Shown here piece after piece: positions 13,904-16,071 of a stretch of DNA of 16,071 bases. A program made the position numbers and the translations under genes. The first letter of the stretch is position 1, and each line of letters opens with the position of its first letter. Source of the DNA: Oscillospiraceae bacterium (GTDB lineage: Bacteria > Bacillota > Clostridia > Oscillospirales > Ruminococcaceae). The stretch spans positions 1 to 16,071 of the forward strand of contig JAFLUJ010000171.1 of NCBI GenBank assembly GCA_022511485.1, in the 5' to 3' direction. Under the pieces are notes generated by a model that did not search any database, was not told the DNA's origin, and saw nothing but the letters and a program-made list of their open reading frames with translations.

Positions 13904-14197
13904 TCATTTGCCTAACAAATCCGAATGTGTACCAGTACCTGTTGCCGTAAGCGTCAGCACATCATCGTGGTATTGATACATAAGCAGCCAATCGGGTTCA
14001 ATATGACATTCTCTGAAATCTTTCAGATCACCTGTCAACTGATGATCATTATACTTCCGCGGCATTTTTTCACCGGAAGCAAGAAGGTCAAGGACATTCG
14101 TCAGTTTGGATATATCCTTTCCCCTTTTTCTCATAACCTTGACATCCCGTTTCATTTTGTTGGTAAATTCTATATCATACACGGGTTTATTCATCAA
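13904..14197 (-). CDS. yafQ: YafQ-family mRNA interferase toxin
   Basis: This 97-residue protein matches the YafQ branch of RelE-type toxins, which cut mRNA on the ribosome and block translation until neutralised by DinJ. The body reads FTNKMKRDVKVMRKRG, then LLASGEKMPRKYNDHQLTGD, FRECHIEPDWLLMYQY and the end GTGTHSDLLGK. The residues matching E. coli YafQ catalytic positions are H52 (H50), H65 (H63), D69 (D67), W70 (W68) and H91 (H87). The terminal phenylalanine (F91) is L95 here, a possible tuning of activity. It overlaps the antitoxin gene by 11 bases, so translation is probably coupled. It is intact, unlike the remnant at 4754-4846. The family call is firm; activity is inferred. Confidence 0.93.
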   Translation of the reverse strand: MMNKPVYDIEFTNKMKRDVKVMRKRGKDISKLTNVLDLLASGEKMPRKYNDHQLTGDLKDFRECHIEPDWLLMYQYHDDVLTLTATGTGTHSDLLGK

Positions 14198-14450
14198 GCA
14201 TTGCCCTCACTGCTTCTTCTGCCGATTTGTAAGGACCATTCAGATTGGTGCGGTTTCTGCTGTCAGATACAGCCTGCTTCATTTCTTCAGAAAGAAATTT
14301 ATGTCTTACTTCAAAGGGCAAGCCGTTATTTTCTATAGAAGCAGTAAGAAACATCCTCACCGCAGTAGATGTATCAAATCCCAGGCTTGCAAAAAGTTCA
14401 TCTGCTTTTGATTTAAGGTCATCATTCAATCTTATTTGTAAATTTGCCAT
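14187..14450 (-). CDS. dinJ: DinJ/RelB-family antitoxin
   Basis: This 87-residue protein has the ribbon-helix-helix layout of DinJ/RelB: strand ANLQIRLND, helix DLKSKADELFASLG, turn, then helix DTSTAVRMFLTASIENNGLPF, the classic DinJ signature. The C-terminal half (YKSAEEAVRAMLDE) would wrap around the toxin. It should neutralise YafQ and repress the shared promoter. The ATG at 14450 follows GAGGAGG with seven bases' spacing. The gene is first in a minus-strand run with toxin, membrane protein, acetyltransferase and YkgJ protein. Its promoter is near-perfect and its leader unusually long (about 100 bases). Confidence 0.93.
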   Translation of the reverse strand: MANLQIRLNDDLKSKADELFASLGFDTSTAVRMFLTASIENNGLPFEVRHKFLSEEMKQAVSDSRNRTNLNGPYKSAEEAVRAMLDE

Positions 14451-14464
14451 AATAAAGCCTCCTC

Positions 14465-14481
14465 AGCGGGAAAGCCCCCGC
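14465..14481. repeat. 17-base element, copy 2
   Basis: AGCGGGAAAGCCCCCGC is identical to 1529-1545. Here it lies in the leader of the toxin-antitoxin operon, just before the ribosome site, and would form a hairpin in that transcript. Confidence 0.5.
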
Positions 14482-14483
14482 AG

Positions 14484-14509
14484 GCATATCGCTGCATATC
14501 CTTACGTAA
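14484..14509. promoter_or_regulatory. direct repeats and palindrome in the toxin-antitoxin leader
   Basis: GCATATC occurs at 14484-14490 and 14494-14500, ten bases apart (one helical turn), followed by the palindrome TTACGTAA (14502-14509). They lie between the promoter and the antitoxin start. They are candidate operator or RNA elements; DinJ-type operators are usually palindromes, so the role is open. Confidence 0.35.
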
Positions 14510-14554
14510 ATAACATAAAATACGGAAATATGCTTGTTTGTTATCTGTATTTAT

Positions 14555-14583
14555 ATTATATTACAAAATCAATGATTTGTCAA
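14555..14583 (-). promoter_or_regulatory. promoter of the dinJ-yafQ operon
   Basis: On the minus strand, TTGACA (14578-14583), 17 bases, TATAAT (14555-14560) match consensus exactly. It starts 18 bases after the mtaD stop. No terminator lies between, so read-through from mtaD is possible. Confidence 0.9.
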
Positions 14584-14600
14584 TACGTTTTATTGAAACG

Positions 14601-15887
14601 TCACCTTTCTATCAGCGCTTTTACCGCCGCGTTAGCCTCCGAATAAATTTTCTCAGTATCAAGTGTGGGGAAGCTTCCGTCCTCATACACAATAACGCCG
14701 CCGCTGACCGTCATTTTTACATTTTCCTTTGACCCTGCAAAAACGATATTCTTCACAACATTGTGCATGGGCTGCATATTGGGACGGTTCAGATCTATAA
14801 CAAGCATATCCGCTTTCTTCCCTGCTGCAAGAGTGTCGCAGTCGTTCAGACCCATTGACAAGGCGCTGCCCTTTACAGCCATTTCCAGAACTGCATCCGC
14901 CGGCATTGCAGCAGCGTCGTTTTCCCTTATCTTTTGCAGAACGGTGGCGAGATACATTTCCCGGAACATATCAAGAGCATTGTTGCTTGCCGGACCGTCC
15001 GTACCTATAGCGAGATTTATTCCCCGCTGCCGCATTTCAGCAAGGGGAGCTATACCGCTGGCAAGCTTGCAGTTGGAACAGGGATTTGTTATCGCCCACA
15101 GTCCGCGACTTTTGAAGATCTCCATGTCCTCATCAGTCATGTGGACGCAGTGGAAGCCGCCGCCGCCGTACTCGAACATCCCAAGCTCCTCCATAAGAGC
15201 GGTGGGAGTTTTCCCATGCCGTTCGATACAGCCTGCAACCTCCGAGGCAGTTTCCGAATTATGAGTGTACACCGGCTGCTTGTGCTTTCTTGCAAGCTCC
15301 GCTATCGCTTTCATTATGGAAATGTGAGTAGTATATTCTGCGTGGAATCCCATCTTGAAGGAAACAAGGGGATGCTTCCCGTTGAAGCGGGTCAGATAGT
15401 CCTCCAGACGGGTCAATGCGGAATCGAAGTCCGCTTTGTTATCCCCTCCGGAAACAGCACCGCAGAGCACCAGTCTCATACCGGTGTCAATTGCCGCTTT
15501 TTCGATATAGTCCGGGTGGAAATACATATCAAAGCAAGCGGTAGTTCCCGAGGAAAAATATTCAAGAGCGGCAAGCTTCGTAAAGATGTAAATATCCTCG
15601 GTCGTAAGCTTATCCTCCATGGGAAAGACCTGCTTGAAGAGCCAGTCATTCAGGGGCATATCATCCGCATAGGAGCGGAGAAACGTCATCGCCGAATGGG
15701 TATGTGCGTTTTTGAATGAGGGCATAATAAGATTTCCGCAGAGGTTTATCTCCCTGTCGAATTTTTCTCCGGGTTTGCTTTCTCCCACATATATAATAGT
15801 ATCCCCCTCGGTCCAGACCTCTCCCGAGCGGATCGTCATGTCCTCCATAGTAAGAACAGATGCGTTGTAGAATCTTAATTTCTGCAT
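14601..15887 (-). CDS. mtaD: amidohydrolase, methylthioadenosine/S-adenosylhomocysteine deaminase type
   Basis: This 428-residue cytoplasmic metalloenzyme fits the MtaD family, which deaminates 5'-methylthioadenosine and S-adenosylhomocysteine to inosyl compounds in methyl-cycle salvage. The TIM barrel shows the metal ligands H62 and H64 in NAHTHSAM, H209 in YTHNSET with the nearby catalytic E212, and D297 in GTDGPASNN. H182 in GFHAEYT occupies the substrate-binding HxxYT position. The N- and C-terminal strands form the usual small beta domain (ending with KKADMLVIDL). Length is typical. The ATG at 15887 follows GGGGAGGA. The close relatives guanine deaminase and AtzA/TrzN hydrolases share this fold, so the exact substrate is not certain. 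A perfect 14-base inverted repeat overlaps its putative promoter. Confidence 0.85.
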   Translation of the reverse strand: MQKLRFYNASVLTMEDMTIRSGEVWTEGDTIIYVGESKPGEKFDREINLCGNLIMPSFKNAHTHSAMTFLRSYADDMPLNDWLFKQVFPMEDKLTTEDIYIFTKLAALEYFSSGTTACFDMYFHPDYIEKAAIDTGMRLVLCGAVSGGDNKADFDSALTRLEDYLTRFNGKHPLVSFKMGFHAEYTTHISIMKAIAELARKHKQPVYTHNSETASEVAGCIERHGKTPTALMEELGMFEYGGGGFHCVHMTDEDMEIFKSRGLWAITNPCSNCKLASGIAPLAEMRQRGINLAIGTDGPASNNALDMFREMYLATVLQKIRENDAAAMPADAVLEMAVKGSALSMGLNDCDTLAAGKKADMLVIDLNRPNMQPMHNVVKNIVFAGSKENVKMTVSGGVIVYEDGSFPTLDTEKIYSEANAAVKALIER

Positions 15888-15907
15888 AATATATCCTCCC
15901 CATATTT

Positions 15908-15950
15908 ATACTATTCCTAAATCAAAACATTGACAAGTCAATGTTTTGAT
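15908..15950 (-). promoter_or_regulatory. putative mtaD promoter under a long palindrome
   Basis: On the minus strand, TTGTCA (15931-15936), 17 bases, TAGTAT (15908-15913) is a modest promoter. The perfect inverted repeat ATCAAAACATTGAC (15921-15934)/GTCAATGTTTTGAT (15937-15950), two-base gap, covers the -35 region. It may be an operator or the first unit of the adjacent hairpin array. Confidence 0.55.
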
Positions 15951-15951
15951 T

Positions 15952-16071
15952 CGCCGTATACATAAGTATACGGCGTGGCGGCGCAGCCGCCTAGGAAGTC
16001 GTTCAATACGTTCCTGCCAAAACCTCTGGTTTTGGCAGCCGCCTGATAAGGCGGCAAGTCAAATAATTGAC
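15952..16071. repeat. array of back-to-back hairpins at the window end
   Basis: Consecutive inverted repeats: CGCCGTATAC/GTATACGGCG (15952-15975, ten perfect pairs, ATAA loop), GGCGGC/GCCGCC (15977-15991), AGGAA/TTCCT (15993-16015), CTGCCAAAACC/GGTTTTGGCAG (16014-16038, eleven perfect pairs), GCCGCC/GGCGGC (16038-16055) and GTCAA/TTGAC (16058-16071). GCAGCCGCCT occurs twice, in the same orientation (15983 and 16035). No open frame or transposase is present and the array may continue beyond the window. Confidence 0.75.

Noticed and set aside
15921..16071. CRISPR array
   Set aside because: The repeats are inverted hairpins of differing sequence, not regularly spaced identical direct repeats with unique spacers.

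Overview
The window looks like chromosomal DNA of a low-to-moderate GC Gram-positive bacterium of the class Clostridia, most likely a Ruminococcus or close relative. Evidence: strong AGGAGG-type ribosome sites, sigma-A promoters with near-consensus TTGACA/TATAAT boxes, short rho-independent terminators, a YabE/YocH-type G5-3D cell-wall protein, a Noc/Spo0J-type ParB protein, an MsmK-type sugar-transport ATPase and a surface lipoprotein with CBM2-like carbohydrate-binding folds. The genus is an inference from gene style, not a database match. No rRNA, tRNA, CRISPR array, transposase or phage gene was seen.

Layout. 1-530: gene-free leader ending in a perfect promoter and a perfect match to the WalR box, then the G5-3D cell-wall protein (531-1529, +). 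2024-3166 (+): stand-alone MsmK/UgpC ATPase. 3280-3557: gene-free, with a large G-rich hairpin. 3558-4361 (-): ParB/Noc protein, divergent from a RelB/DinJ antitoxin (4483-4767, +) whose overlapping YafQ-type toxin gene has lost its middle. 4910-7900 (-): a kinase-like protein, purine nucleoside phosphorylase and L-aspartate oxidase in one direction, with a further promoter before nadB. 8037-9239 (-): lipoprotein with two CBM2-like domains and a subtilase-propeptide-like C-terminus, with a G8 tract in place of its ribosome site. 9380-9527: hairpin cluster. 9555-12224 (+): P-type Ca2+ ATPase. 12315-14450 (-): five tightly packed genes starting with an intact DinJ/YafQ module, followed by a small membrane protein, a GNAT acetyltransferase and a YkgJ-type cysteine-cluster protein. 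14601-15887 (-): MtaD-type amidohydrolase. 15921-16071: a run of back-to-back hairpins continuing off the end of the window.

How the genes relate. Most are housekeeping: cell-wall remodelling, sugar uptake energisation, chromosome organisation, NAD precursor synthesis, purine and methylthioadenosine/adenosylhomocysteine salvage, and Ca2+ export. The accessory parts are the two toxin-antitoxin loci (one intact, one with an internally deleted toxin), the lipoprotein and the hairpin arrays. The most useful leads are the WalR box at the 3D protein, the miniaturised YafQ, the lipoprotein carrying a propeptide-like domain without a protease, and the two hairpin clusters. None of these proves a new system by itself.
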